In this document: piece by piece, positions 34,695 to 43,453 of the stretch
Layout of the letters: each line of letters begins with the position of its first letter
Numbering within the stretch: position 1 is the stretch's first letter
NCBI RefSeq assembly: GCF_900109995.1
Contig: NZ_FOCB01000003.1
Coordinates: 186,001 to 250,000 of the forward strand
From: Pseudomonas sp. ok272
GTDB lineage: Bacteria > Pseudomonadota > Gammaproteobacteria > Pseudomonadales > Pseudomonadaceae
Reading direction: 5' to 3'
Length of the DNA stretch: 64,000 nucleotides
The notes under the pieces: model-generated
What the model was told of the DNA's origin: nothing
Databases searched by the model: none
The model's input: only the letters and a program-made list of their open reading frames with translations
Program-made: the position numbers and the translations under genes

Positions 34695-36971
34695 ATGCCC
34701 GCTCAACACCAACACCGCCCTCAACTCCTGGCACTGGCCATCGCACTCGCACTGGGTTGTGCCGAATCCACCCTGGCGGACCCGCACCCGGCAACCGTAG
34801 AAACACCCCATGAACTGATCAGCCGCCTCGACGCCTTCATCGCCGACCCGGACACCGTCCAAAAAACCTACGCCAAAGGCATCAAGGCCAAGGGTGGCGT
34901 CTCCGTGCAACTGGGTGACACCAATGACCTGGTCATCGTGCAGCCCCGCGGCAGCTTCGCCGGGCTGGTCGATGGCGGCGGTGGCGACAACGTCCTGCAA
35001 CTCGACTCCGCCAACGGCGGCACACTGGGCGAGACCCGCAACTTCGCCGGGCTGGAGGTCAAGCAAGGCCACTGGGCACGCAGCGGCGCCGGCGACTTCA
35101 GTACCGGAGTGCTGGTCCGCCCCCAGGCCCAACTCACCAACAACGGCAACATCAGCGGTCATGCACTGACCCAAGGCACGCTGAGCAACAACGGGGCGAT
35201 TGCGAACGGTGCCCAGGTGCTCGCCGGGGGCGTGCTGACCAACCAGGGGACCATTGGCGGGGCCGTGGATGTCCTCGAAGGCGGTCGGTTCTCGGGCAGG
35301 GGCGCGGTCGATGCCCTGAACGTCCAGGGCGAACTGTCCGTCGGCAACGTGTCCGGCGCACCCACCGTCACCCGGGACTTGAAACTGTCCCCTAGCGCCG
35401 TGCTGGCCTATGCCGTCGATGCCTCCGGCAACAGCCCGACCATTGTGGTCAAAGGCACCGCCGAGCTGAACGATGCCACCCTCAAGCTGGTCACCAGCGG
35501 TGACTACCCGCAAAGCAGTCAACACACGATCCTCGAAGCCGGGAGCGTCCAGGGCACGTTTGCCAGGGTCGACAACGACCTGCCATTCATGGACCACCGC
35601 CTGCAATACGAAGAACAACGGGTGGGCCTGACCTATACCCGTAACGAAGTGCCACTGGAAAGCGCCGCCGACACCGACAACAGTCGCGAACTGGCCAAGA
35701 GCATCGAGGAACCGCAGGGCACTGCACCGCCCGCACCGATCCCGCCGGAAACACCGCCAGCGCCCCAGTCACCGGTCGAACCCAGGGCCCCCCACGCGCC
35801 AACGCCCGAGCCCAAGCCCGCTCCGGCGGCAAAGCCGACCCCCGGCTCACCGGCCACTCATGCCTCAAGGCCGGCGCCCGGCTCCCGGCCCACCCAGGCG
35901 CCAAAACCGCCAGCCGCGCCCGGACCCGACTCGGCACACCGGCTCCTCGGCGCCATGCTGACGTCCAACAAAGCCACCGCAGCCCTGGGGTTTGAACAAC
36001 TGGCCGCCGAAAGCAACGCCAACCTCGCCAAGGCCACCCTCGGCAGTGTCAGCCCCGTGAACACGAGCCTGCTCTCGGCCATGCGCCAACTGAACACGCC
36101 TCACGGCCTGGGCAGCGTTAGCCGCGCACCCCGCCAGGCGGCCGCCGGCGAGACCGGTCGCGTCTGGCTCCAGGCCCTGGGCCATGCAGGCAACGTCGAC
36201 CGCGACTTCGCCAGTACCCTGCAACACAACACCCAAGGCCTGGTCATGGGCATCGACTGGCGAGCGGATGACCAGTGGCGGATAGGCGTCATGGGGGGCA
36301 AATCCCAAACTCGCCTCGATGCCAAGTGGCTCGACGGCAGTCTCGACAGCTGGCACCTGGGCGCGTACGCCGTGCACCAAAGCGGCCCCATGGCGTTGCG
36401 CCTGGGCGCGACCCTCGCCAGCCACGACGGCAGCAGCACGCGCCAAGTGGCGTTCAATGGCTTCCGTGACAGTCCCAAGGGCAGCTACAGCGCCAGCACC
36501 CAGCACCTGTTTGCCGAGACGGGTTTCAACCTGGGCACGAACAACCTCACGTTCGAGCCCTTCGCCAACCTGGGTTACCAACGCTATCAGCGCGACAGCT
36601 ACACCGAGAAAGGCGGGGCCGCCGCGCTGAAAGTCTACGGCCAGACCCAGGACAACCTCAGCACCACCTTCGGCCTGCGCCTGGCCAGTCTCAACACCCT
36701 GGACAACGGCCTGCAACTGACACCGCGCCTGAGTGCCGGCTGGAAACGGACCTACGGTGACCTCGAGGGCGGGACGCGCCAACGACTGGTCCAGGGAGGG
36801 AAAAGCTTCGAGGTATACGGCGCGCTACTGGACCGCGACAGCCTGTCCCTCGACCTGGGGCTCGACCTCGGGCTCTCGGCCGGTCACACGCTGGGCGTGG
36901 GCGTCACCGGTGAAATCGGTACGGACAGCCGCAGCCACGGCGTGATGGGGCAATGGCGCATGGCGTTCTGA
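34695..36971 (+). CDS. Autotransporter (type Va secretion), short passenger with Pro-rich linker
   Basis: This 758-residue protein has an N-terminal signal peptide (hydrophobic LLALAIALALGCAES, cleavage near TLA-DP, residue 29). The passenger (~30-320) is rich in Gly and Asn with repeated turns (LTNNGNISG, LSNNGAIANG, LTNQGTIGG) typical of a beta-helix. A Pro/Ala/Thr-rich segment (~343-415) follows. The C-terminal ~270 residues form the 12-strand barrel, ending WRMAF with the terminal Phe required for outer-membrane assembly. No catalytic motif is visible in the passenger, so adhesion or surface modification is more likely than protease or lipase activity. GAGG precedes the ATG. Confidence 0.87.
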   Translation: MPAQHQHRPQLLALAIALALGCAESTLADPHPATVETPHELISRLDAFIADPDTVQKTYAKGIKAKGGVSVQLGDTNDLVIVQPRGSFAGLVDGGGGDNVLQLDSANGGTLGETRNFAGLEVKQGHWARSGAGDFSTGVLVRPQAQLTNNGNISGHALTQGTLSNNGAIANGAQVLAGGVLTNQGTIGGAVDVLEGGRFSGRGAVDALNVQGELSVGNVSGAPTVTRDLKLSPSAVLAYAVDASGNSPTIVVKGTAELNDATLKLVTSGDYPQSSQHTILEAGSVQGTFARVDNDLPFMDHRLQYEEQRVGLTYTRNEVPLESAADTDNSRELAKSIEEPQGTAPPAPIPPETPPAPQSPVEPRAPHAPTPEPKPAPAAKPTPGSPATHASRPAPGSRPTQAPKPPAAPGPDSAHRLLGAMLTSNKATAALGFEQLAAESNANLAKATLGSVSPVNTSLLSAMRQLNTPHGLGSVSRAPRQAAAGETGRVWLQALGHAGNVDRDFASTLQHNTQGLVMGIDWRADDQWRIGVMGGKSQTRLDAKWLDGSLDSWHLGAYAVHQSGPMALRLGATLASHDGSSTRQVAFNGFRDSPKGSYSASTQHLFAETGFNLGTNNLTFEPFANLGYQRYQRDSYTEKGGAAALKVYGQTQDNLSTTFGLRLASLNTLDNGLQLTPRLSAGWKRTYGDLEGGTRQRLVQGGKSFEVYGALLDRDSLSLDLGLDLGLSAGHTLGVGVTGEIGTDSRSHGVMGQWRMAF

Positions 36972-36984
36972 CAGACGCCACCCA

Positions 36985-37043
36985 GGTGGGAGCGAGATTG
37001 AATGCTCCGGCCTCTTCGTCGGCAAGCCGGTCTCGCTCCCACA
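36985..37043. repeat. Imperfect REP pair
   Basis: GGTGGGAGCGAGATTGAATG on the left and GGCAAGCCGGTCTCGCTCCC on the right form an imperfect inverted pair behind the autotransporter gene, probably acting as its 3' hairpin. Confidence 0.7.
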
Positions 37044-37074
37044 AGGTCATGAGTGAGTCGCCTGAATCGCAGGC

Positions 37075-37099
37075 AAAAAAAGGGGAGCACATGCTCCCC
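37075..37099 (-). terminator. Intrinsic terminator of the pycAB operon
   Basis: On the minus strand GGGGAGCA-TG-TGCTCCCC forms an 8-bp stem followed by seven T residues, 36 bases after the pycB stop. Confidence 0.92.
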
Positions 37100-37134
37100 C
37101 GAGGTTTAAAGCGTTGTGGTCGAAGGCCGCTGGA

Positions 37135-38943
37135 TCAGCCTTCGATCTCGATCAGGATTTCGCCCGGGTTGACCCGGTCGCCCTTGGCCACGTGAATGGC
37201 GGTGACCTTGCCGGCGATGGCCGATTGCACTTCGGTTTCCATCTTCATTGCCTCGGTGATCAGCACGGCCTGGCCGGCTTTCACGGTGTCGCCTTCCTTG
37301 ACCAGGACATCGACGATGTTGCCCGGCATGGTGGTGCTGACATGGCCCGGGGCCGTGGCTTGCTTGCGCTTGCTGCTGCCACCGCCGACGAACTCGTTGA
37401 GCGGTTCGAACACCACTTCTTCCGGCATGCCGTCGATGGACAGGTAGAAGTGCCGCTTGCCCTCGGCCTTGACGCCCACACCGGTGATGTCCACGCGGTA
37501 GGTCTCGCCGTGCACGTCGATGACGAACTCGGTCGGCACACCTTCGCCGCCAGCCGAGGTCACGCCACCGCCTTGCGGGATCGGCAACAGCGCTTCCGGG
37601 GTCAGGGTGCCGGCGTCGCGCTCTTCGAGGAACTTGCGCCCGATGTCCGGGAACATCGCATAGGTCAGCACGTCTTCTTCGGACTTGGCCAGCGCACCGA
37701 TTTCACCGCGCAGCTTGGTCATCTCGGGCTTGAGCAGGTCAGCCGGACGCACGTCGATCACCTCCTCGCTGCCAATCGCCTGGCGGCGCAGTGTTTCGTC
37801 GACAACCCCTGGCGCCTTGCCATAGCCGCCTTGCAGGTACAGCTTCACTTCGTTGGTGATGGTCTTGTAGCGCTCGCCGGCCAGGACGTTGAAGAACGCC
37901 TGGGTGCCAACGATCTGCGAGGTCGGGGTGACCAGCGGCGGGAAACCGAGGTCTTCACGTACCCGCGGGATCTCGGCCAGCACTTCGCTCATGCGGTTCA
38001 GGGCGCCCTGCTCCTTGAGCTGGTTGGCCAGGTTGGAAATCATCCCGCCCGGCACCTGGTTGACCTGCACCCGCGTGTCGACGGCGGTGAACTCGCTTTC
38101 GAACTGGTGGTACTTCTTGCGCACGGCGTAGAAGTACAGGCCAATCTCTTGCAGCAGCTCCAGGTTGAGGCCGGTGTCGAACTCGCTGCCCTTGAGGGCT
38201 GCGACCATCGACTCGGTGCCCGGGTGGCTGGTGCCCCAGGCGAAGCTGGAGATCGCGGTGTCGATGTGATCGGCACCGTTCTCGATCGCCTTGAGCTGGC
38301 ACATCGCGGCCAGGCCCGCGGTGTCATGGGAATGGATGAACACCGGCAGCGATTGCTCGCTCTTCAGCGCCTTGACCAGTTCGCCGGTGGCATAGGGGGT
38401 CAGCAAGCCGGCCATGTCCTTGATCGCCACCGAGTCGCAACCCATGGCTTCCATTTGCTTGGCCTGGGCCACGAAGGCCTCGATGGTGTGCACCGGGCTG
38501 GTGGTGTAGGCGATGGTGCCCTGGGCATGTTTGCCCGCCGCCTTTACCGCCTCGATGGCCACGCGCAGGTTACGCACGTCGTTCATCGCGTCGAAGATGC
38601 GGAACACGTCGATACCGTTGACCGCCGCCTTGGCCACGAACGCCTTGACCACGTCGTCGCTGTAATGGCGATAGCCCAGCAGGTTCTGGCCGCGCAGGAG
38701 CATTTGCAGGCGGGTGTTAGGCAACGCGGCGCGCAGTTTGCGCAGGCGCTCCCACGGGTCTTCCTTGAGGAAGCGCACGCAGGCATCGAAGGTCGCGCCG
38801 CCCCAGACTTCCAGCGACCAGTAGCCGACTTTGTCGAGCTTGTCGCAGATCGGCAGCATGTCATCGGTGCGCATGCGGGTGGCGAGCAGCGATTGGTGGG
38901 CGTCGCGCAGGATGGTATCGGTAACAAAGATTTTCTTGGACAT
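37135..38943 (-). CDS. pycB: Pyruvate carboxylase subunit B (carboxyltransferase plus biotinyl domain)
   Basis: With PycA this makes the two-subunit pyruvate carboxylase that converts pyruvate and bicarbonate to oxaloacetate, an anaplerotic reaction. The 602-residue protein has an N-terminal carboxyltransferase TIM barrel (TDTILRDAHQSLLATRM, with metal and catalytic residues around DSVAIKDMAG and FIHSHDTAG), a conserved PYC/OADA domain, and a C-terminal biotinyl domain with the lysine in EAMKMETEV. I chose the ATG at 38943 (GAGG nine bases upstream); the frame opens to 38958. It is also called oxaloacetate decarboxylase alpha by homology, but with a biotin carboxylase beside it carboxylase is the better reading. 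Confidence 0.95.
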   Translation of the reverse strand: MSKKIFVTDTILRDAHQSLLATRMRTDDMLPICDKLDKVGYWSLEVWGGATFDACVRFLKEDPWERLRKLRAALPNTRLQMLLRGQNLLGYRHYSDDVVKAFVAKAAVNGIDVFRIFDAMNDVRNLRVAIEAVKAAGKHAQGTIAYTTSPVHTIEAFVAQAKQMEAMGCDSVAIKDMAGLLTPYATGELVKALKSEQSLPVFIHSHDTAGLAAMCQLKAIENGADHIDTAISSFAWGTSHPGTESMVAALKGSEFDTGLNLELLQEIGLYFYAVRKKYHQFESEFTAVDTRVQVNQVPGGMISNLANQLKEQGALNRMSEVLAEIPRVREDLGFPPLVTPTSQIVGTQAFFNVLAGERYKTITNEVKLYLQGGYGKAPGVVDETLRRQAIGSEEVIDVRPADLLKPEMTKLRGEIGALAKSEEDVLTYAMFPDIGRKFLEERDAGTLTPEALLPIPQGGGVTSAGGEGVPTEFVIDVHGETYRVDITGVGVKAEGKRHFYLSIDGMPEEVVFEPLNEFVGGGSSKRKQATAPGHVSTTMPGNIVDVLVKEGDTVKAGQAVLITEAMKMETEVQSAIAGKVTAIHVAKGDRVNPGEILIEIEG

Positions 38944-38954
38944 TGGAATATTCC

Positions 38955-40370
<1,416 letters not shown>

Positions 40371-40489
40371 TTGGAATTTCCCTTGAGCCGATTGCGAGCT
40401 ACGACCTGCTAGACCCAGGTCGGCGCGTGACTAAATGTTTCAAATCAGTCGCACCGCCACCCTATCTCCCTCAAGGAATTAATAAAAAT

Positions 40490-40525
40490 CAATAATTATT
40501 GGGTTAGCCATAAGTAACGACTTAT
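40490..40525. promoter_or_regulatory. Candidate LysR operators between pycA and pycR
   Basis: Two palindromes lie in the AT-rich gap between divergent genes: CAATAATTATTG (40490-40501) and ATAAGTAACGACTTAT (40510-40525). The second fits the T-N11-A form of LysR sites. Binding by the adjacent regulator is inferred. Confidence 0.5.
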
Positions 40526-40562
40526 AGTTAAACACCCCTCACCCGGCCAGAGTGCTTTTAAT

Positions 40563-41525
40563 ATGCGTAAGTCATTGATGCGTATGACATTGCGTCAGCT
40601 TCGGGTGTTCAACGAAGTCTGTGACCTGCGGTCCTACAGCCGAGCAGCCGAGGAAATGTCGCTCACACAACCGGCCGTCAGCCTACAAATTCGCCAGCTT
40701 GAAGAGCTGATTGGCCAGCCGTTGTTCGAGTATGTCGGCAAAAAGCTCTACATGACCGAGGCGGCTGAAGCGTTACAGCGGGCCAGCCGGGATATTTTCG
40801 GGCGCCTGGAAAACCTCGATATGCAGCTCTCGGACATGCAGGGCTCACTGCAGGGCCAACTAAAACTGGCGGTGGAATCCAGCGCCAAATACTTTGTGCC
40901 GCACCTGTTTGCCGCCTTCAAGCGCCAGCATCCGGAAGTGAACCTGCAATTGACCGTGGCTAACCGCGGGCAAGTGATCCGGCGCCTGTCCGATAACCGC
41001 GACGACCTGGTGATCATGTCCATGGTGCCTCAGGACATGGGGCTGGAGTTCCTGCCGTTCCTCAACAACCCCATCGTCGCCGTCGCCCCGCCGGATCATC
41101 CGTTGTGCCAGATGGGCCCCCTGCGCCTACAGGACCTGGAGCCCTACACGCTGCTGCTGCGCGAGCCGGGCTCTGGCACGCGACTGGCGTGCGAAGAGTA
41201 TTTCAAGGACAAGCGCGTGCACTTCAACCAGACCCAGGAGGTCTCATCGGCCGAAGCCCAGCGCGAGTGTGTGCTGGCGGGTCTGGGCGTGGCGCTGTTG
41301 ACGCGCCACGCCCTGAGCCTGGAGTTGGCAACCGGCGGCTTGATCGAGTTGCCGGTTGAAGAGCTGCCGCTGTACCGCAGTTGGTGCCTGGTGCAAGCCA
41401 AAGCCAAGCGACTGTCACCCGTGGCCCATGCGTTCCTGGGCTTTATCCGCAGCGAGCGAGCGCAGATCAGCGCGCTGGCTGAGCGTTTCGACGGGGCGTT
41501 GCGGGAGCCGCCTGCCAGTAATTGA
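40563..41525 (+). CDS. pycR: LysR-family regulator PycR
   Basis: This 320-residue LysR-type regulator has an N-terminal helix-turn-helix (MTLRQLRVFNEVCDLRSYSR, EMSLTQPAVSLQIRQLEELIG) and a two-lobed effector domain. It is divergent from pycAB, the position of PycR (PA5437) in P. aeruginosa, which is known to regulate the pyruvate carboxylase genes and affect metabolism and virulence. The ATG at 40563 is chosen; ATGs at 40578 and 40584 are also in frame. The 3' end overlaps a small convergent gene by 59 bases. Confidence 0.85.
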   Translation: MRKSLMRMTLRQLRVFNEVCDLRSYSRAAEEMSLTQPAVSLQIRQLEELIGQPLFEYVGKKLYMTEAAEALQRASRDIFGRLENLDMQLSDMQGSLQGQLKLAVESSAKYFVPHLFAAFKRQHPEVNLQLTVANRGQVIRRLSDNRDDLVIMSMVPQDMGLEFLPFLNNPIVAVAPPDHPLCQMGPLRLQDLEPYTLLLREPGSGTRLACEEYFKDKRVHFNQTQEVSSAEAQRECVLAGLGVALLTRHALSLELATGGLIELPVEELPLYRSWCLVQAKAKRLSPVAHAFLGFIRSERAQISALAERFDGALREPPASN

Positions 41526-41679
41526 GTGCAGGCTCGCCAGGACCATCGCCAATCTCGGCCAGCAACTGGCGCTGTTCGCAGCGATCCTCGATGGCGCGGC
41601 GAAACGCCATGCGCCGCTGGTCTTCCTGTTGACGACGGGTTTTGACGACGCTGTGACGTTCTTCGTAGTGCGGGGCCAT
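41467..41679 (-). CDS. Small basic conserved protein, possibly PA3496-like
   Basis: This 70-residue protein is very rich in Arg, Gln and Glu (KTRRQQEDQRRMAFRRAIED), predicted helical, with no membrane segment. It resembles small Pseudomonas proteins annotated as the PA3496 family (putative envelope integrity), but I recall this only loosely. A good GGGAGA ribosome-binding site lies seven bases before the ATG at 41679, which is the main reason to believe it. It overlaps the 3' end of pycR on the opposite strand and reads toward it. Confidence 0.6.
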   Translation of the reverse strand: MAPHYEERHSVVKTRRQQEDQRRMAFRRAIEDRCEQRQLLAEIGDGPGEPALNYWQAAPATPRRNAQPAR

Positions 41680-41790
41680 TTCATGTCTCCCAAGACGAGT
41701 ACGGGAGTTTCACGATAGGCGCGGGGGATGACGGTTTGGCGGCGCGGGGATGACAGGCCTGTGAATGCTCGGAGCCCCCGCCCTGTCGAC

Positions 41791-42657
41791 TCAGTCGTCC
41801 AGGGCTTTCACCGACTTGGGCGACAGGCGCAAGCTGCGCAGGCTGCGCTTGACGCTCTTGAGGTGGTTGACCAGGCTCGGGCCGCGCGCCATGGCCACGC
41901 CCATCGCCAGCACGTCGATCACCACCAGGTGGGCGATACGCGAGGTCAGCGGCGTGTAGATTTCAGTGTCTTCGTGCACATCGATCGCCAGGTTGACGGT
42001 CGACAGCTCGGCCAATGGCGTTTGGCTCGGGCACAGGGTGATCAGCGAGGCGCCGCTTTCGCGCACCAGGTTGGCGGTGATCAGCAAGTCCTTGGAGCGA
42101 CCCGACTGGGAGATACAGATCGCCACATCCGTCGGCTTGAGGGTCACGGCCGACATGGCCTGCATGTGCGGGTCCGAGTAGGCCGCAGCCGTCAGCAGCA
42201 ACCGGAAGAATTTGTGCTGGGCATCGGCCGCCACGGCGCCGGACGCACCAAAGCCGTAGAACTCGACACGCTGGGCCTGGGACATCAGCGTCACCGCCCG
42301 TTGCAACTCCACCGGGTCGAGGTTCTCGCGAACTTCCATCAGGGTGTGCAGGGTGGTGTCGAAGATCTTCAGGCTGTAGTCGGCGACCGAGTCGTCTTCA
42401 TGGATCGCGAACTGGCCGAAGCTGGCGCCGGCGGCCAGGCTCTGGGCCAGCTTGAGCTTCAGGTCCTGGAACCCCGAACAACCGATGGCGCGGCAAAAGC
42501 GCACGATGGTCGGCTCACTGATACCGACGCTGTGGGCAAGGTCAGCCATGGAACTGTGCATCACCGCCGCGGGATCAAGCAGCACATGATCGGCAACCTT
42601 GAGTTCCGACTTGCGTAACAGGTGGCGAGACTGGGCGATATGTTGCAACAGGTTCAA
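41791..42657 (-). CDS. HexR-like MurR/RpiR-family transcriptional regulator
   Basis: This 288-residue regulator has an RpiR-type N-terminal helix-turn-helix (residues ~1-77, with MADLAHSVGISEPTIVRFCRAIG) and a SIS sugar-phosphate-binding domain (~125-265: VEFYGFGASGAVAADAQHKF, ICISQSGRSKDLL). HexR of Pseudomonas represses glucose catabolism genes (zwf, edd, gap) and responds to KDPG. This copy is beside pycR rather than beside zwf, so it may be the paralog corresponding to PA5438. A perfect HexR-type palindrome lies 47 bases upstream, suggesting autoregulation. Confidence 0.87.
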   Translation of the reverse strand: MNLLQHIAQSRHLLRKSELKVADHVLLDPAAVMHSSMADLAHSVGISEPTIVRFCRAIGCSGFQDLKLKLAQSLAAGASFGQFAIHEDDSVADYSLKIFDTTLHTLMEVRENLDPVELQRAVTLMSQAQRVEFYGFGASGAVAADAQHKFFRLLLTAAAYSDPHMQAMSAVTLKPTDVAICISQSGRSKDLLITANLVRESGASLITLCPSQTPLAELSTVNLAIDVHEDTEIYTPLTSRIAHLVVIDVLAMGVAMARGPSLVNHLKSVKRSLRSLRLSPKSVKALDD

Positions 42658-42703
42658 AGGGCTGGACTCTTTGTTATGGGCAGGCGCCGGGGATGTAGCG
42701 AGC

Positions 42704-42720
42704 TTGTAGTTATACTACAA
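42704..42720. promoter_or_regulatory. HexR-type operator
   Basis: TTGTAGT-TAT-ACTACAA is a perfect palindrome with 7-bp arms, close to the TTGT...ACAA HexR sites described for Pseudomonas, 47 bases upstream of the HexR-like gene. Confidence 0.75.
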
Positions 42721-43072
42721 GAATCGGCTTTTTGCCTGCCCAATCCGTAACCGGATGCCAGTTAGCCCCCCGGTTTTGGCCGAGCAGGTGGTATGTAGCC
42801 TTTTTTTGCTGAGCGTTGCGCCTTCGCTCCGTGCCTTTTTAATAGTCCCCTGGCTGCGCCGCCCATTCCTTAGTTGAACAACGGCAAACGCCACACGGCC
42901 AACACTTATCGACAGCGCGCGGGCCGCCCCCTCAAAAACATAAATAATCCCTTCAACGCCTATCGTCGCACTTTTACATTCCGAACCAGTATGGCGCTTC
43001 ATATAAAAATACCCGTGATGAATAATCGCCTCGGCAGGACGCAACTTAAACTTAACTAAGGATTAATTAAAC
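42721..43072. other. AT-rich intergenic region, no supported gene
   Basis: About 350 bases. Two overlapping open frames on opposite strands (minus 42715-43044, plus 42874-43059) lack ribosome-binding sites and recognisable features; the first would overlap the HexR operator. The right end carries an AAGGATTAATTAAAC leader for the next gene. Confidence 0.6.
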
Positions 43073-43387
43073 ATGACCATTGAAAGCAAAAACTGGTTCG
43101 CACAAATCAACCGTATGCCTGGCGATCTGTTCTTCCGTGCCGAAGGCACGATCACCGTGGCGACGCCCGGCGTTACCCCAGTCCTGGTCGTTAGCCCGCA
43201 GCAGGACAAGTCCTTCAACCTGAGGCTCGAGCTGGAGCTGCACACCTCTGAAGGTGTTCACTTGCAAGTGCTCACGGACAAAGTAGCCACCTACAAATCC
43301 CTGGGCGCATCCAATGTCACCGGCGTCGATATTTTCTACAAAGGTGAACACGTACACAGCATTAAAGACGTGATGATCACGCACTAA
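43073..43387 (+). CDS. Hypothetical protein, 104 residues, predicted beta-rich
   Basis: I do not recognise this family. The protein has no signal peptide or membrane segment. It alternates short hydrophobic and polar stretches (GTITVATPGVTPVLVVSP, FNLRLELELHTSEGVHLQVL, VDIFYKGEHVHSI), which suggests a small beta-sandwich. It has no cysteine. AAGGA lies about 11 bases before the ATG, and a stem-loop followed by T residues lies after the stop, so it is a self-contained transcription unit. The gene and its upstream sequence have lower G+C than the flanks. Confidence 0.7.
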   Translation: MTIESKNWFAQINRMPGDLFFRAEGTITVATPGVTPVLVVSPQQDKSFNLRLELELHTSEGVHLQVLTDKVATYKSLGASNVTGVDIFYKGEHVHSIKDVMITH

Positions 43388-43413
43388 TAAAAGTCTCAGC
43401 ACCCCGAGATTTC

Positions 43414-43447
43414 CCTGCCAGTTCAATAGGCGTCACTGGCAGGTTTA
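43414..43447 (+). terminator. Intrinsic terminator after the 104-residue gene
   Basis: CCTGCCAGT pairs with ACTGGCAGG around a 12-base loop, followed by TTTATATA. It lies just before the end of the convergent GGDEF/EAL gene. Confidence 0.75.
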
Positions 43448-43453
43448 TATAAG

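Noticed and set aside
42715..43044. Open frame of 109 codons on the minus strand upstream of the HexR-like gene
   Set aside because: No ribosome-binding site, no recognisable features, and it ends within the HexR-type palindrome.
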